64,000 nucleotides of DNA from Streptomyces caniferus (GTDB taxonomy: Bacteria > Actinomycetota > Actinomycetes > Streptomycetales > Streptomycetaceae). Location: assembly GCF_009811555.1 (NCBI RefSeq), contig NZ_BLIN01000005.1, positions 3,667,501-3,731,500 on the forward strand. Reading direction: 5' to 3'. Below the pieces are notes generated by a model. It was not told the DNA's origin, did not search any database, and saw only the letters and a list, made by a program, of their open reading frames with translations. Shown one piece after another: positions 1 to 8,783 of this stretch (within the stretch, counting starts at the first letter, position 1; every line of letters starts with the position of its first letter). A program made the translations under genes and the position numbers.

Positions 1-1441
1 AGTCCTTGGCACGGTTGAGCTCGAAGACCGCGTCCATGGACTTGCCGGGGTTCAGCGCGCTCCAGCGCAGCGATACGGCGTAGCCGTCGCCGCGGTCGGG
101 TGCGGCGTTGCCGACGGGGGCGTCCTTGCCGACATTGGCGATCTCGCCGTCGCGGTCGGAGACGATCGGCCCGTTGTTGGTGGAGCGGACGGTGATCTGG
201 TGGCTCTCCCCGTCGGCGACCTTGATGGTCTCCTTGCGGGTTATGAAGGGCTGCTGCTTGTTGTCGTAGAGGTAGCCGTCGGAGTTGACCTTCTCCAGGT
301 AGAGGTCGGTGACGTCGGCGCCCAGGTTGGTCATGCCCCAGGAGACGTCCTGGTTGTGGCCGATGACGACGCCGGGCATACCGGAGAAGGTGAAGCCGGA
401 GACGTCGTAGTTGCACTTGGGACCGGTACTACGGCAGTGCAGGCCCATCTGGTACCAGAGCGAGGGCATCTGCGGCGCCAGGTGCGGGTCGTTGGCGAGC
501 AGCGGCTTGCCGGTGGTGGTGTGCGCACCGGAGACGACCCAGGAGTTGGAGCCGATGCCGTTGCCGTTGGGGCCGAGCAGCGCCGGGACCTTCTCGACGG
601 TCTCGGACAGCGCGGACAGGCCCGACTGCAGGCCCGCGGCGGCGCCGGCGGGGGTGGAGTTCGCCGAACCCTTGGGCGAGAACTTCTTGGTGGCGGGGTC
701 GACCGCGCCGTCCTGGACGATCGGCTTGTTCCGCTTGTACGGGTATGCGGGGTAGAGCTGGGCGATCTGCTCCGGGGTGAAGCGGCTGGTCATCAGGGAG
801 CGGTCGATCTCCTCCTGCATGTTGCCGCGCAGGTCCCAGGCCATCGCCTTGAGCCAGGCCACCGAGTCGACCGGCGTCCACTTCTCGGGCTTGTAGTCGT
901 TCTGGAAGTCCAGCGCCGCGTACTCCAGGGAGACCGCCGAACCCTCGTGGTCCTTGAGGTAGGCGTTGACGCCCGCGGAGTAGGACTGCAGGTACTTCTT
1001 GGTGCTGGGCGAGAGCTTGGTGTCGTACTCCTTCTGCGCCACGTCGTGCCAGCCGAGGGTGCGCAGGAACGAGTCGGTCTTGACCTGGCTCTTGCCGAAC
1101 ATCTCCGAGAGCCGCCCGGAGGTCATGTGGCGTCGTACGTCCATCTCCCAGAAACGGTCCTGGGCCTGGACGTACCCCTGGGCGCGGAAGAGGTCTTCGT
1201 CGGTGTCGGCGTAGATCTGCGGAATGCCGTTGGCATCGCGGACGACGTCCACCGGGTTGGTCAGGCCCGGGAGTTTGAGCGAGCCGGTGGTCTGCGGGAG
1301 CGAGGCGCGGACGGTACTGACCCCCCAGAACGCGCCGAAGCCGATGCCCGCCACGAGCAGCAGCACGACCGTGATCGCGACGAGGCGGCCGCGCCGCCCC
1401 TTCTTTTTCCTGGGGACTGGGCCGGACTTGTTGGCGGGCAT
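1..1441 (-). CDS. penicillin amidase family protein (N-terminal part, cut by window edge)
   Basis: Ntn-hydrolase of the penicillin/acyl-homoserine-lactone acylase family, which removes acyl side chains from amides outside the membrane. The first 30 or so residues are a Lys/Arg-rich tail and one hydrophobic segment (GRLVAITVVLLLVAG), so it is probably membrane-anchored or secreted. The alpha-chain motif DANGIPQIYADTDEDLFRAQ follows near residue 65. The expected autocatalytic N-terminal serine of the beta chain is Ser298 in GIGSNSWVVSG. The ATG at 1441 is preceded by GAAGGAC. The frame is open to base 1, so about the last 300-400 residues of a normal-length acylase lie outside. Natural substrate cannot be read from the sequence. 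Confidence 0.9.
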   Translation of the reverse strand, partial: MPANKSGPVPRKKKGRRGRLVAITVVLLLVAGIGFGAFWGVSTVRASLPQTTGSLKLPGLTNPVDVVRDANGIPQIYADTDEDLFRAQGYVQAQDRFWEMDVRRHMTSGRLSEMFGKSQVKTDSFLRTLGWHDVAQKEYDTKLSPSTKKYLQSYSAGVNAYLKDHEGSAVSLEYAALDFQNDYKPEKWTPVDSVAWLKAMAWDLRGNMQEEIDRSLMTSRFTPEQIAQLYPAYPYKRNKPIVQDGAVDPATKKFSPKGSANSTPAGAAAGLQSGLSALSETVEKVPALLGPNGNGIGSNSWVVSGAHTTTGKPLLANDPHLAPQMPSLWYQMGLHCRSTGPKCNYDVSGFTFSGMPGVVIGHNQDVSWGMTNLGADVTDLYLEKVNSDGYLYDNKQQPFITRKETIKVADGESHQITVRSTNNGPIVSDRDGEIANVGKDAPVGNAAPDRGDGYAVSLRWSALNPGKSMDAVFELNRAKD

Positions 1442-1623
1442 CTCTGTCCTTCGAGGGGCAGGGTGGGAGTGCTGGAGCAACCATAGGCGCACGGGTTCGG
1501 CTACCCCTACGCGGAGTCACCGCGAGCACCTCCAACCTTCAAGCAATGGTAAATTGTTAGTCTCAGTAACTAGATACGGTAAGGAAAGACCCCTCCGGAA
1601 CCCGTGCGAGGAAGGACCAGCTC

Positions 1624-3144
1624 CTGACTGTCGACCACCTCAACGAACTCCTGCTGATCTGCTCGCTCGTACTGCTCATCGCGGTTGCCGCAGTACGGCT
1701 CTCCTCGCGCAGCGGGCTCCCCAGCCTGCTCATCTACCTGGGGATAGGCATTGCCATAGGCCAGGACGGCCTGGGCGGCGTCGTCTTCGACAACGCCGAG
1801 CTGACCCAACTCCTCGGCTACACCGCCCTGGTCGTGATCCTCGCCGAGGGCGGTCTGGGCACGAAGTGGAAAGAGATCAAGCCGGCGCTGCCCCGGGCGG
1901 TGTCGCTCTCGACGGTCGGCGTCGCGGTGAGCGTGGGGGTCACCGCGGCCGGAGCGCACTATTTCGCCGGGCTCGACTGGCGTCAGGCGCTGCTGATCGG
2001 CGCCGTGGTCTCCTCCACGGACGCCGCGGCCGTCTTCTCCGTGCTGCGCAGCGTGCCGCTGCCGGCCCGCCTGACGGGTGTGCTCGAAGCCGAATCCGGC
2101 TTCAACGACGCCCCCGTGGTCATCCTCGTCGTCGCCTTCTCCACCGCGGGGCCGGTCGAACACTGGTACGTCCTGCTCGGTGAGATCGCCCTGGAGCTGG
2201 CGATCGGCGCCGCCATCGGACTGGCCTTCGGCTGGCTCGGCGCGTACGGCCTGCGGCATGTGGCGCTGCCGGCGTCCGGCCTGTACCCGATCGCCGTCAT
2301 GGCCATCGCGGTCTCCGCCTACGCGGCCGGTGCGCTGGCGCACGGCTCCGGCTTCCTCGCCGTCTATCTGGCCGCGATGATCCTCGGCAACGCCAAGCTG
2401 CCGCACTCGCCGGCCACCCGCGGCTTCGCCGAAGGCCTCGGCTGGATCGGCCAGATCGGCATGTTCGTGCTGCTCGGCCTGCTGGTCACCCCGCACAACC
2501 TGCTGGACGACATCCTGCCCGCGCTGCTGATCGGCATGATCCTCACGCTCGTGGCCCGGCCGATGTCCGTCTTCGTGGCGCTGCTGCCGTTCCGGGTGCC
2601 CTGGCGGGAGAAGAGCCTGCTGTCGTGGGCCGGACTGCGCGGCGCGGTGCCGATCGTGCTGGCCACCATCCCGATGGTCGGCGACGTCCCCGGCAGCGAA
2701 CGGGTCTTCAACATCGTCTTCGTCCTGGTCGTGGTCTACACCCTCGTCCAGGGGCCGACGCTGCCCTGGCTCGCCAGGCGGCTGCGGCTGGGCGACGGCG
2801 AGGAGGCCGCGGACCTGGGCATCGAGTCGGCGCCGCTGGAGCGGCTGCGCGGCCATCTGCTGTCCACGTCCATCGGTCCGGCGTCCCGTATGCACGGCGT
2901 CGAGGTCGGCGAGCTGCGGATGCCGGCGGGCGCCGCGGTCACCCTCATCGTCCGGGACGGCTCCAGCTTCGTACCGTCGCCGTCGACGGTGCTGCGGCGC
3001 GGCGACGAGCTGCTGGTGGTCGCCACCGATCCGGTGCGCGACGCGGCCGAGCGGCGGCTGCAGGCGGTCTCGCAGGGCGGCAAACTGGCCGGCTGGCTGG
3101 GCACGGGCGGGCCCGTGGGGCGGCGCGGACACCGGCACCACTGA
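1624..3144 (+). CDS. potassium/proton antiporter (CPA family) with C-terminal RCK_C domain
   Basis: Monovalent cation/proton antiporter, 506 residues, with about 12 hydrophobic segments, the exchanger core motif STDAAAVFSVL and a soluble C-terminus (from about residue 410) resembling a TrkA-C/RCK_C ligand-binding domain (GDELLVVATDPVRDA). The start is CTG: the reading frame LTVDHLNELL begins at 1624, eight bases after GAGGAAGG (1608-1615), and there is no ATG/GTG that keeps the conserved first membrane helix. Starting at the internal ATG (1834) would remove two transmembrane helices. It stands alone, divergent from the acylase. Ion choice (K+ or Na+) is inferred from family similarity only. 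Confidence 0.88.
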   Translation: MTVDHLNELLLICSLVLLIAVAAVRLSSRSGLPSLLIYLGIGIAIGQDGLGGVVFDNAELTQLLGYTALVVILAEGGLGTKWKEIKPALPRAVSLSTVGVAVSVGVTAAGAHYFAGLDWRQALLIGAVVSSTDAAAVFSVLRSVPLPARLTGVLEAESGFNDAPVVILVVAFSTAGPVEHWYVLLGEIALELAIGAAIGLAFGWLGAYGLRHVALPASGLYPIAVMAIAVSAYAAGALAHGSGFLAVYLAAMILGNAKLPHSPATRGFAEGLGWIGQIGMFVLLGLLVTPHNLLDDILPALLIGMILTLVARPMSVFVALLPFRVPWREKSLLSWAGLRGAVPIVLATIPMVGDVPGSERVFNIVFVLVVVYTLVQGPTLPWLARRLRLGDGEEAADLGIESAPLERLRGHLLSTSIGPASRMHGVEVGELRMPAGAAVTLIVRDGSSFVPSPSTVLRRGDELLVVATDPVRDAAERRLQAVSQGGKLAGWLGTGGPVGRRGHRHH

Positions 3145-3472
3145 GGCCGCCGAGGTCCGGCACCGACGCCGCAGCCCCGGAAATGTGCTGCACATCTCCA
3201 CGGATCCCAAGGAAATTTCCGTGAGGCCCTGGCCAATCCCAGGGCTTCACGGGCTGGGGCCTGTAGGATGAAAAGGCAACATCGACGAACCAACTCTGCC
3301 TGATGCAGAGCTGGCGCGACCGCTCGGCGGCCGCGGTCCCCTGCCACACGCAGCCACCCTTCCGGTGCGGACCACGCGGTATCACTCGGTCCTGCGCGAG
3401 AGGACAGCTCTCGGCGCGCACCTGTGACGACCTCTCGGGTGGCGCGCTACCAGGCGGCAGAAAGGCCCGGCC
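3145..3472. other. intergenic region without a gene
   Basis: Gap between the antiporter and the MFS transporter. It holds an imperfect hairpin, GTGAGGCCCTGG (3221-3232) with CCAGGGCTTCAC (3239-3250), and a short palindrome GGAAATTTCC (3211-3220). No T-run follows the hairpin. No convincing coding sequence was seen on either strand. Confidence 0.5.
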
Positions 3473-4774
3473 GTGGCATCCGCGGTCAAGGACTCCCGTT
3501 CCGGATACGGACCACTGCTCCGCACCCCTGGTGCATGGACATTCCTGCTGCCCGGCTTTCTGGCCCGGCAGCCCTTCGCCATGCTGACGATCGGCATCGT
3601 GCTGCTCGTCGAATCCACCACCGGCTCGTACGGCATCGCGGGCGCGGTCTCCGCCGCGACCGGTGTCTCGATGGCCCTGTTCGCCCCGCAGAGCGGCAAG
3701 CTCGCCGACCGTTTCGGGCAGCGCGCGGTGCTGATCCCCGGCGTACTGGTGCATGTCGCCGGCGTCGCCGCACTGACCGCTCTTGCCCTCGCCCACGCCC
3801 CCCTGTGGGCGCTGTTCGCGGTGGCCGTCCCCACGGGCGCCTCGACGCCGCAGGTCGGCCCGATGGTGCGGGCCCGCTGGGCCGCCCGGCTCGGCGGCAG
3901 CCCGCTGATGCCGACGGCCGCCGCCTTCGAGTCGGTGACCGACGAGTTCACCTTCGTCGTCGGCCCGGTGCTGGCCACCGCGCTGTGCACCGGCATCCAC
4001 CCGGCGGCCGGTCTGGTCGCCGAGGCCGCGCTGACGCTGGCCGGCGGGCTGCTGTTCGCCTCCCAGCGGCGCAGCCAGCCCCCGGTGCACCGGCCGCAGG
4101 GCGGCGACCGGGCGCGCGTCTCGGCGCTGTCGGTGCCCGGCGTCCGCGTCCTGATCGTGGCGTTCCTCGGCATCGGCGCCGTCTTCGGCGGGATGCAGGT
4201 CTCGCTGACCGCGTTCACCCAGCACATCGGGCAGCCCGGCATCAACGGCGTGCTCTACGGGATCTTCGCGGGCGGCAACATGCTCGCCGGCATCGCCTGC
4301 GGGGCCATCTCCTGGAAGGTCGGCCCGCGGCGCCGGCTGCTGGTCGCCTACGGGCTGCTGGCGCTGGCCACCACCCCGCTCTGGGCGGTGACCGCGGTAC
4401 CGCTGCTCGGCGCGGTCGGCCTGGTCGTCGGCCTGTGCATCGCCCCGGCCCTGATCACCGGCTACACGCTGGTCGAGTCGCTGGTGCCGGCCGCCGCCCG
4501 CACCGAGGCCTTCACCTGGCTGACCGGCGCGGTCGCGCTGGGCCAGGCGGCCGCCGCCACCTCCGCGGGCCAGCTCGCGGACGGCTTCGGGCCGAGCACC
4601 GGATTCCTGGTGCCGCTGGTCGGTACGGCGCTGGCCCTGACGGTGCTGCTGGCGCTCCGCGCCCATCTGCTGCCGCGCCCGTCGTCCGGGGCCGCCGGCA
4701 GCCCCGCGCACGGTGCCATCGCCCAGGCCCCGGCGGTCTCCGACGACCGGGAACGGGAGCTCGCGCGCGCCTGA
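3473..4774 (+). CDS. MFS transporter
   Basis: 433-residue major facilitator with 12 predicted membrane helices. The loop after helix 2 carries the MFS signature form QSGKLADRFGQRAVL. GTG start at 3473 behind GAAAGG. Overall make-up (short loops, no large extracellular domain, C-terminal Pro/Ala tail) resembles the drug/sugar efflux group of streptomycete MFS proteins. The substrate is unknown and no regulator is adjacent. It is followed by a CIRCE-controlled gene about 75 bp downstream but appears to be a separate transcription unit. Confidence 0.88.
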   Translation: MASAVKDSRSGYGPLLRTPGAWTFLLPGFLARQPFAMLTIGIVLLVESTTGSYGIAGAVSAATGVSMALFAPQSGKLADRFGQRAVLIPGVLVHVAGVAALTALALAHAPLWALFAVAVPTGASTPQVGPMVRARWAARLGGSPLMPTAAAFESVTDEFTFVVGPVLATALCTGIHPAAGLVAEAALTLAGGLLFASQRRSQPPVHRPQGGDRARVSALSVPGVRVLIVAFLGIGAVFGGMQVSLTAFTQHIGQPGINGVLYGIFAGGNMLAGIACGAISWKVGPRRRLLVAYGLLALATTPLWAVTAVPLLGAVGLVVGLCIAPALITGYTLVESLVPAAARTEAFTWLTGAVALGQAAAATSAGQLADGFGPSTGFLVPLVGTALALTVLLALRAHLLPRPSSGAAGSPAHGAIAQAPAVSDDRERELARA

Positions 4775-4848
4775 ACGGACGTGGAGTCGGTCACCGTACG
4801 GCGATCACGGTGGACTGACGCGCGGGAATACTGCAATATGGAGCGTCG

Positions 4849-4875
4849 TTAGCACTCATCGAGTGAGAGTGCCAG
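4849..4875 (+). promoter_or_regulatory. CIRCE-like HrcA operator
   Basis: TTAGCACTC, nine bases, then GAGTGCCAG. The left arm matches the CIRCE consensus exactly and the right arm matches 7 of 9 bases (and resembles the GAGTGCCAG arm common in actinobacteria). The right end overlaps the AGGAGGA ribosome binding site of the following gene, so HrcA binding could block both transcription and translation initiation. HrcA control is inferred. Confidence 0.6.
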
Positions 4876-4886
4876 GAGGAAGACAA

Positions 4887-5234
4887 GTGCCGACCTACCA
4901 GTACCAGTGCACCGAGTGCGGCGAGGGCCTCGAGGCGGTGCAGAAGTTCACCGACGACGCGCTCACGGAGTGCCCCGCCTGCAACGGACGCCTCAAGAAG
5001 GTGTTCTCCGCGGTCGGCATCGTCTTCAAGGGCTCCGGCTTCTACCGCAACGACAGCCGCGGCTCGTCGTCCAGCAGCAGCCCCGCGAAGAACTCCTCCG
5101 CGTCGAGCACGTCCTCGTCGGACTCCTCGGGCTCCTCGTCGAGCTCCTCGTCCGGCAGCTCGGACAGCAAGTCCTCGGCACCGGCCGCGGCGTCGTCGTC
5201 CGGCAGCACCTCGGGCACCAGCTCCGCAGCCTGA
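4887..5234 (+). CDS. FmdB-family zinc ribbon protein
   Basis: Small putative regulatory protein of 115 residues. The N-terminal 40 residues form a zinc ribbon: YQYQCTECGEGLEAVQKF followed by ECPACNGRLKKVFS, giving two CxxC pairs. GTG start at 4887 directly behind AGGAGGA. After residue 52 the protein becomes a low-complexity Ser-rich tail (long SSS runs with Pro/Ala), likely disordered. FmdB proteins were named from formamide regulation but have no settled biochemical role. A CIRCE-like element overlaps the ribosome binding site, linking it to heat shock. A strong terminator follows. Confidence 0.88.
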   Translation: MPTYQYQCTECGEGLEAVQKFTDDALTECPACNGRLKKVFSAVGIVFKGSGFYRNDSRGSSSSSSPAKNSSASSTSSSDSSGSSSSSSSGSSDSKSSAPAAASSSGSTSGTSSAA

Positions 5235-5248
5235 CCCCACAGCTCTTC

Positions 5249-5277
5249 GGGCCCCGCCGTCACCGACGGCGGGGCCC
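5249..5277 (+). terminator. intrinsic terminator-type hairpin
   Basis: Perfect 13-bp stem GGGCCCCGCCGTC / GACGGCGGGGCCC with a 3-base loop, just after the FmdB gene. No long U-run, which is usual in Streptomyces. Confidence 0.75.
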
Positions 5278-5350
5278 GCTGTCTTACGGGTTCCTTTCGC
5301 CTTCGCCGCCCGCCCCCGCCGGGCCGCGATGCCCCGATAGTGTGACCGGC

Positions 5351-6184
5351 ATGGCTGAAGCGGAGATTGGTGTAATCGGCGGTTCGGGGTTCTACTCCTT
5401 CCTCGACGACGTGACCGAGATCACGGTCGAGACCCCCTACGGGAGCCCCAGCGACTCGCTGTTCCTGGGAGAGATCGCCGGCCGCCGGGTCGCGTTCCTG
5501 CCGCGGCACGGCCGCGGCCACCACCTCCCGCCGCACCGCATCAACTACCGCGCCAACCTGTGGGCGCTGCGCTCGCTGGGCGTACGCCAGGTCCTCGCGC
5601 CGTGCGCGGTCGGCGGCCTGCGCCCCGAGTACGGCCCCGGCACGCTGCTGGTCCCCGACCAGCTCGTCGACCGCACCAAGGCCCGCCCCCAGACCTACTT
5701 CGACGGCGAGCCGCTCCCCGACGGGACCATCCCCAACGTCGTCCACCTGACCTTCGCCGACCCGTACTGCCCCACCGGGCGGCAGACCGCCCTCAAGGCG
5801 GCCCGCGGCCGGGACTGGGAGCCGGTCGACGGCGGCACCCTGGTCGTGGTCGAGGGGCCCCGCTTCTCGACCCGCGCCGAATCGCGCTGGCACGCCGCAC
5901 AGGGCTGGTCGGTGGTCGGCATGACGGGCCACCCCGAGGCCGTCCTGGCCCGCGAACTGAGCCTGTGCTACGCGTCCTTGGCACTGGTCACCGACCTGGA
6001 CGCGGGCACCGACACCGGCGACGGCGTCTCCCACGAGGAAGTCTTCCGGGTGTTCGCCGAGAACGTGGGCCGGCTGCGCGAGGTCCTGTTCGACGCGGTC
6101 GCCGCCCTTCCGGCCAACGCCGACCGCAGCTGCCTGTGCACCGAGGTCCACACCGGCTGGGACCTGGGTATCGACCTGCCGTAG
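5351..6184 (+). CDS. S-methyl-5'-thioadenosine phosphorylase / purine nucleoside phosphorylase
   Basis: 277-residue cytosolic nucleoside phosphorylase that splits MTA (or a related purine nucleoside) with phosphate, feeding methionine and purine salvage. N-terminal phosphate loop IGVIGGSGFY, then LPRHGRGHHLPPHRINYRAN, the base-binding stretch VVVEGPRFSTRAES and VGMTGHPEAVLARE. The segment usually reading TDYD in MTAP is VTDLDAG here, so a 6-oxopurine (MTI-type) preference is possible. ATG start chosen because translation upstream in the same frame is shadow of the FmdB gene. Confidence 0.87.
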   Translation: MAEAEIGVIGGSGFYSFLDDVTEITVETPYGSPSDSLFLGEIAGRRVAFLPRHGRGHHLPPHRINYRANLWALRSLGVRQVLAPCAVGGLRPEYGPGTLLVPDQLVDRTKARPQTYFDGEPLPDGTIPNVVHLTFADPYCPTGRQTALKAARGRDWEPVDGGTLVVVEGPRFSTRAESRWHAAQGWSVVGMTGHPEAVLARELSLCYASLALVTDLDAGTDTGDGVSHEEVFRVFAENVGRLREVLFDAVAALPANADRSCLCTEVHTGWDLGIDLP

Positions 6185-6326
6185 CGCCCCCACCTGACCG
6201 CCCGGCCTCCCCCCTTCCGGGTGGCCGGGTTGTCCACAGGCGCGGGGTCGTCCACAGCCCGCGGCGGGCCGGCGCGGATTCCGGCACGGTGGTGAGCCCG
6301 GTTCCTCAAACCCCTCATCACAGGCG

Positions 6327-6608
6327 GTGCCGACCATGCCCCGTAGCTCTTCCGCGCCCCCTCATTTCCCCGACCCCGACCTCCTCTCCGCGCCGCTCCC
6401 CGCGCCCCCGCCGTGTGAAGTGCCGCACTTCGCTCCCGTACGGGCGGGCGGCGGGCGGCGCCGATGGGGGCGGAGCGCGCGGCAGCGGCTGCTGGCCGCC
6501 GGCCTGGCGATGACCGCCGCAGCACTGGCCGGCGGAGCCTCGTACGGTGCCGTACGAGGCGCTCCCCCTCCCGGCTGCCCGTCGTCGGCGGCCGTGGGAG
6601 GGCGGTGA
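6327..6608 (+). CDS. hypothetical single-span membrane protein, possible remnant of a SAF/CpaB-type protein
   Basis: 93 residues from a GTG start. A Pro-rich N-terminus and an Arg-rich patch (RRRWGRSARQR) precede one hydrophobic helix (LLAAGLAMTAAALAGGASYG), and the protein stops soon after. In related chromosomes the gene just before mscL is often a longer CpaB/SAF-domain protein with the same Arg-rich patch plus helix. The SAF domain is missing here, so this could be a truncated version or an unrelated small protein. Codon use is acceptable for a gene. Confidence 0.45.
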   Translation: MPTMPRSSSAPPHFPDPDLLSAPLPAPPPCEVPHFAPVRAGGGRRRWGRSARQRLLAAGLAMTAAALAGGASYGAVRGAPPPGCPSSAAVGGR

Positions 6609-6890
6609 CCATGCTCCAAGATCAAGTGGCATCCGCCTCCCGCTCCCGCGAGACTGCTGCGCATGGCGGGGCATCCGCCGCGCGCCAATGGGGGCGCGCC
6701 CACCGCACCACCACCGCGGTATCCGTCCACGGCATCCGCAGGGCCGAAACCCTCCGCCGGACACGCACCGCGGCCTCGGCCGATCGCCGGTTCGTGGTGC
6801 ACGACTGGACAGCTCCGCCCCGCCCTGCCGTAAGTTGCGGTGCGGATTGTTGGTGCACCGTCCCCAGTGAGCGTGGAAAGAGGCTGTCAG

Positions 6891-7394
6891 GTGAGCGAGA
6901 GCAAGGGCGTTATTCAGGGATTCAAGGAATTCCTGATGCGCGGCAACGTCATCGAACTCGCGGTCGCGGTGGTCGTCGGTGCTGCCTTCACGAACATCGT
7001 GAACGCCGTGGTCAAGGGCGTGATCAACCCGATCATCGGCGCCCTGGGCTCACAGAACCTCGACAACTACAAGGCCTGCCTCACCACGTGCGGGACGAAC
7101 AAGAAGACAGGCGAATTCACCAGCGGCATCTACGTCCTCTGGGGCTCGGTGGTCAGCGCCGCCCTGACCTTCCTGATCACCGCCGCGGTCGTCTACTTCC
7201 TCATGATCCTTCCGATCAACAAGTGGAAGGAGCGCCAGGCGGCCAGGAAGCCGGTCGACAACACCCCCGTGGACCCGACCGAGGTCGAGCTCCTCATCGA
7301 GATCCGCGATGCGCTGATCGCCCAGCGCACCGGATCGCCGTCCGTGCCCTCGTCCACCGCGGGGATCATCGGCACACAGAAGACTCAGCAGTAG
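6891..7394 (+). CDS. mscL: large-conductance mechanosensitive channel MscL
   Basis: Homopentameric membrane channel that opens on hypo-osmotic shock. 167 residues. The N-terminal helix GFKEFLMRGNVIELAVAVV is the diagnostic MscL start, followed by helix 1 (GAAFTNIVNAVVKG), a periplasmic loop with two Cys (ACLTTCGTNKK), helix 2 (ALTFLITAAVVYFLMILP) and a charged C-terminal tail ending in a conserved helix (EVELLIEIRDAL). GTG at 6891 is chosen because it places GAAAGAGG eight bases upstream; an earlier in-frame start adds a non-conserved extension. Confidence 0.95.
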   Translation: MSESKGVIQGFKEFLMRGNVIELAVAVVVGAAFTNIVNAVVKGVINPIIGALGSQNLDNYKACLTTCGTNKKTGEFTSGIYVLWGSVVSAALTFLITAAVVYFLMILPINKWKERQAARKPVDNTPVDPTEVELLIEIRDALIAQRTGSPSVPSSTAGIIGTQKTQQ

Positions 7395-7419
7395 CGGGCG
7401 CCCACAGCGGCCGGCACAC

Positions 7420-7460
7420 GCCGCCCCCTCGCCTCGCTCAGAGGTGGTGGGGCGGCTTTT
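7420..7460. terminator. shared terminator of convergent genes
   Basis: GCCGCCCC (7420-7427) pairs with GGGGCGGC (7449-7456) and is followed by TTTT. It overlaps the stop codon region of the minus-strand gene. Confidence 0.5.
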
Positions 7461-7764
7461 CGTCGAGGAAGCGAGCGAGGTCGGCGGCGCTGTCCCTGCC
7501 GTCCGCACGCTCGCCCCAGCCACGGTCGGTGTCGTCCGAGGACTGCTGGTTCAGGGGGTCGTCGAAGATCAGCCTCGCCGCGGGCTTGCGGGCCGGGCGC
7601 GCGGGGGACGAAGGGGCGGGCGCCTGCGCGGGGGCGCCGCGGGGGCCGTCCTGGGGCGCGGCGTCGGGCCCGGCCTGGGGCGCGGACTCGGACACGTCCC
7701 GGGATGCGGACCCGGAGACGTCCTGGGCCGTGGGGGCCGACTGGGGTTCGGGGGTGGTGCTCAC
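7438..7764 (-). CDS. conserved hypothetical protein
   Basis: 108 residues. The first 65 are low-complexity Pro/Ala/Ser/Asp sequence; the conserved part is the C-terminus, LNQQSSDDTDRGWGERADG followed by DSAADLARFLDEKPPHHL. This tail occurs in streptomycete small proteins of unknown role. Convergent with mscL and sharing its terminator. No membrane segment or signal peptide. Confidence 0.6.
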   Translation of the reverse strand: MSTTPEPQSAPTAQDVSGSASRDVSESAPQAGPDAAPQDGPRGAPAQAPAPSSPARPARKPAARLIFDDPLNQQSSDDTDRGWGERADGRDSAADLARFLDEKPPHHL

Positions 7765-7825
7765 CCGTCCAGGGTACGGGCGGGCCGGGGGCGGCGTTCG
7801 GCGCAGTCCGTCCGGAGCCCGTCGT

Positions 7826-8395
7826 TCAGGAGCGGTACAGCGCCTGGGCGCGGGCGGCGTCGAGGGGGGCGTCCTCGGGGATCGGCAGGAAGTACTTCAC
7901 CTGCCACGCCTGGGTGCTGCGGGCCTGGCGGTTGGTCGTCTCCACCCACGGCGGGTAGACGCGGAACGCCCGCTTCCCGCCGGTGCCGTTCCTGGAAACG
8001 ATGTCCCGTTCGCAGAGCACCTCCCGCGGAAAGACGAAGTGCCCGAGGTTCCGCTCGTCGCGGCAGCTGATGACGAAGAGATCAATCGGATCCTCGGAGT
8101 CGAACGGCGCAATCGGCCCGTCGGAGCTCCGCTTCCACACCGTGACGAACTGACCGACCTTCGTCGGGGTCGTCTTGGCCACCCGGAACCTGACGGAGCA
8201 GCCATCGAGCGTGAACTCATGCGCCGCGTACTCGGCACTCTCGGCTTCGGGCACCGGCCTGGAGCAGGTGAACGCACACGGGTCGTACACCCTCGCCTTC
8301 GCCACGAGGAGGTCCTCATGCAGTGAGTCCCCATCCGCCCAAGGCTGGACATCCACGGGACGGCACTCCGACGAGTCCGAGAGATTTGTCGCCAT
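7826..8395 (-). CDS. MepB family protein
   Basis: 189-residue protein matching the MepB fold: FRVAKTTPTKVGQFVTVWKR, then DLFVISCRDERNLGHFVFPRE, then GKRAFRVYPPWVETTN and a closing QVKYFLPI. MepB lies in the mepRAB multidrug operon of Staphylococcus but its own activity is unknown. Here it stands alone. ATG start at 8395. Family call is from motif pattern. Confidence 0.75.
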   Translation of the reverse strand: MATNLSDSSECRPVDVQPWADGDSLHEDLLVAKARVYDPCAFTCSRPVPEAESAEYAAHEFTLDGCSVRFRVAKTTPTKVGQFVTVWKRSSDGPIAPFDSEDPIDLFVISCRDERNLGHFVFPREVLCERDIVSRNGTGGKRAFRVYPPWVETTNRQARSTQAWQVKYFLPIPEDAPLDAARAQALYRS

Positions 8396-8492
8396 TGCGC
8401 CATCGTGTCATCACCGAGCGGGGCGCCGGGCGGTGGGGTACGGGTGCGCGGCGTCGGGCCGGCTGCTGCTGCCCGGTCTGCGACGGCGGGGC

Positions 8493-8645
8493 GGAGGCGA
8501 GAGGACCGGGGGCGAGTGGCCCGGGGGGGCGAGCGGCCCGGGGGCGAGAGGTCCAGGAGGCGAGCGGGCCGGGAGGCAAGAGGTCCAGGAGGTGGGAGGC
8601 CTAGGAGGCGGAAGGTCCAGGAGGCGGAAGGTCGAGGAGGTGGGG
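8493..8645. repeat. degenerate GC-rich tandem repeat in a gene-free stretch
   Basis: About eight imperfect copies of a 16-20 base unit of the form GGCGGAAGGTCCAGGA / GGCGAGCGGCCCGGG. It lies in the 388-bp gap (8396-8783) between two minus-strand genes; the rest of this gap shows no gene. Confidence 0.7.
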
Positions 8646-8783
8646 GCGCAGTAAGCAAACAGAAGGCCCGGTATGCCGGAGGGCAGTAGACGGGGTGGTC
8701 CGGTCCGGTCAGCGCACAGGCCTGGCCCGGTTCAGGCGTCCGGCGAGGATCCGGCGTGGGATCCGGAGTGGGGTCCGGCGCGC

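Noticed and set aside
8493..8645. possible CRISPR array
   Set aside because: Units are degenerate, of 16-20 bases and have no unique spacers; no cas genes are present. No CRISPR array was seen anywhere in the window.
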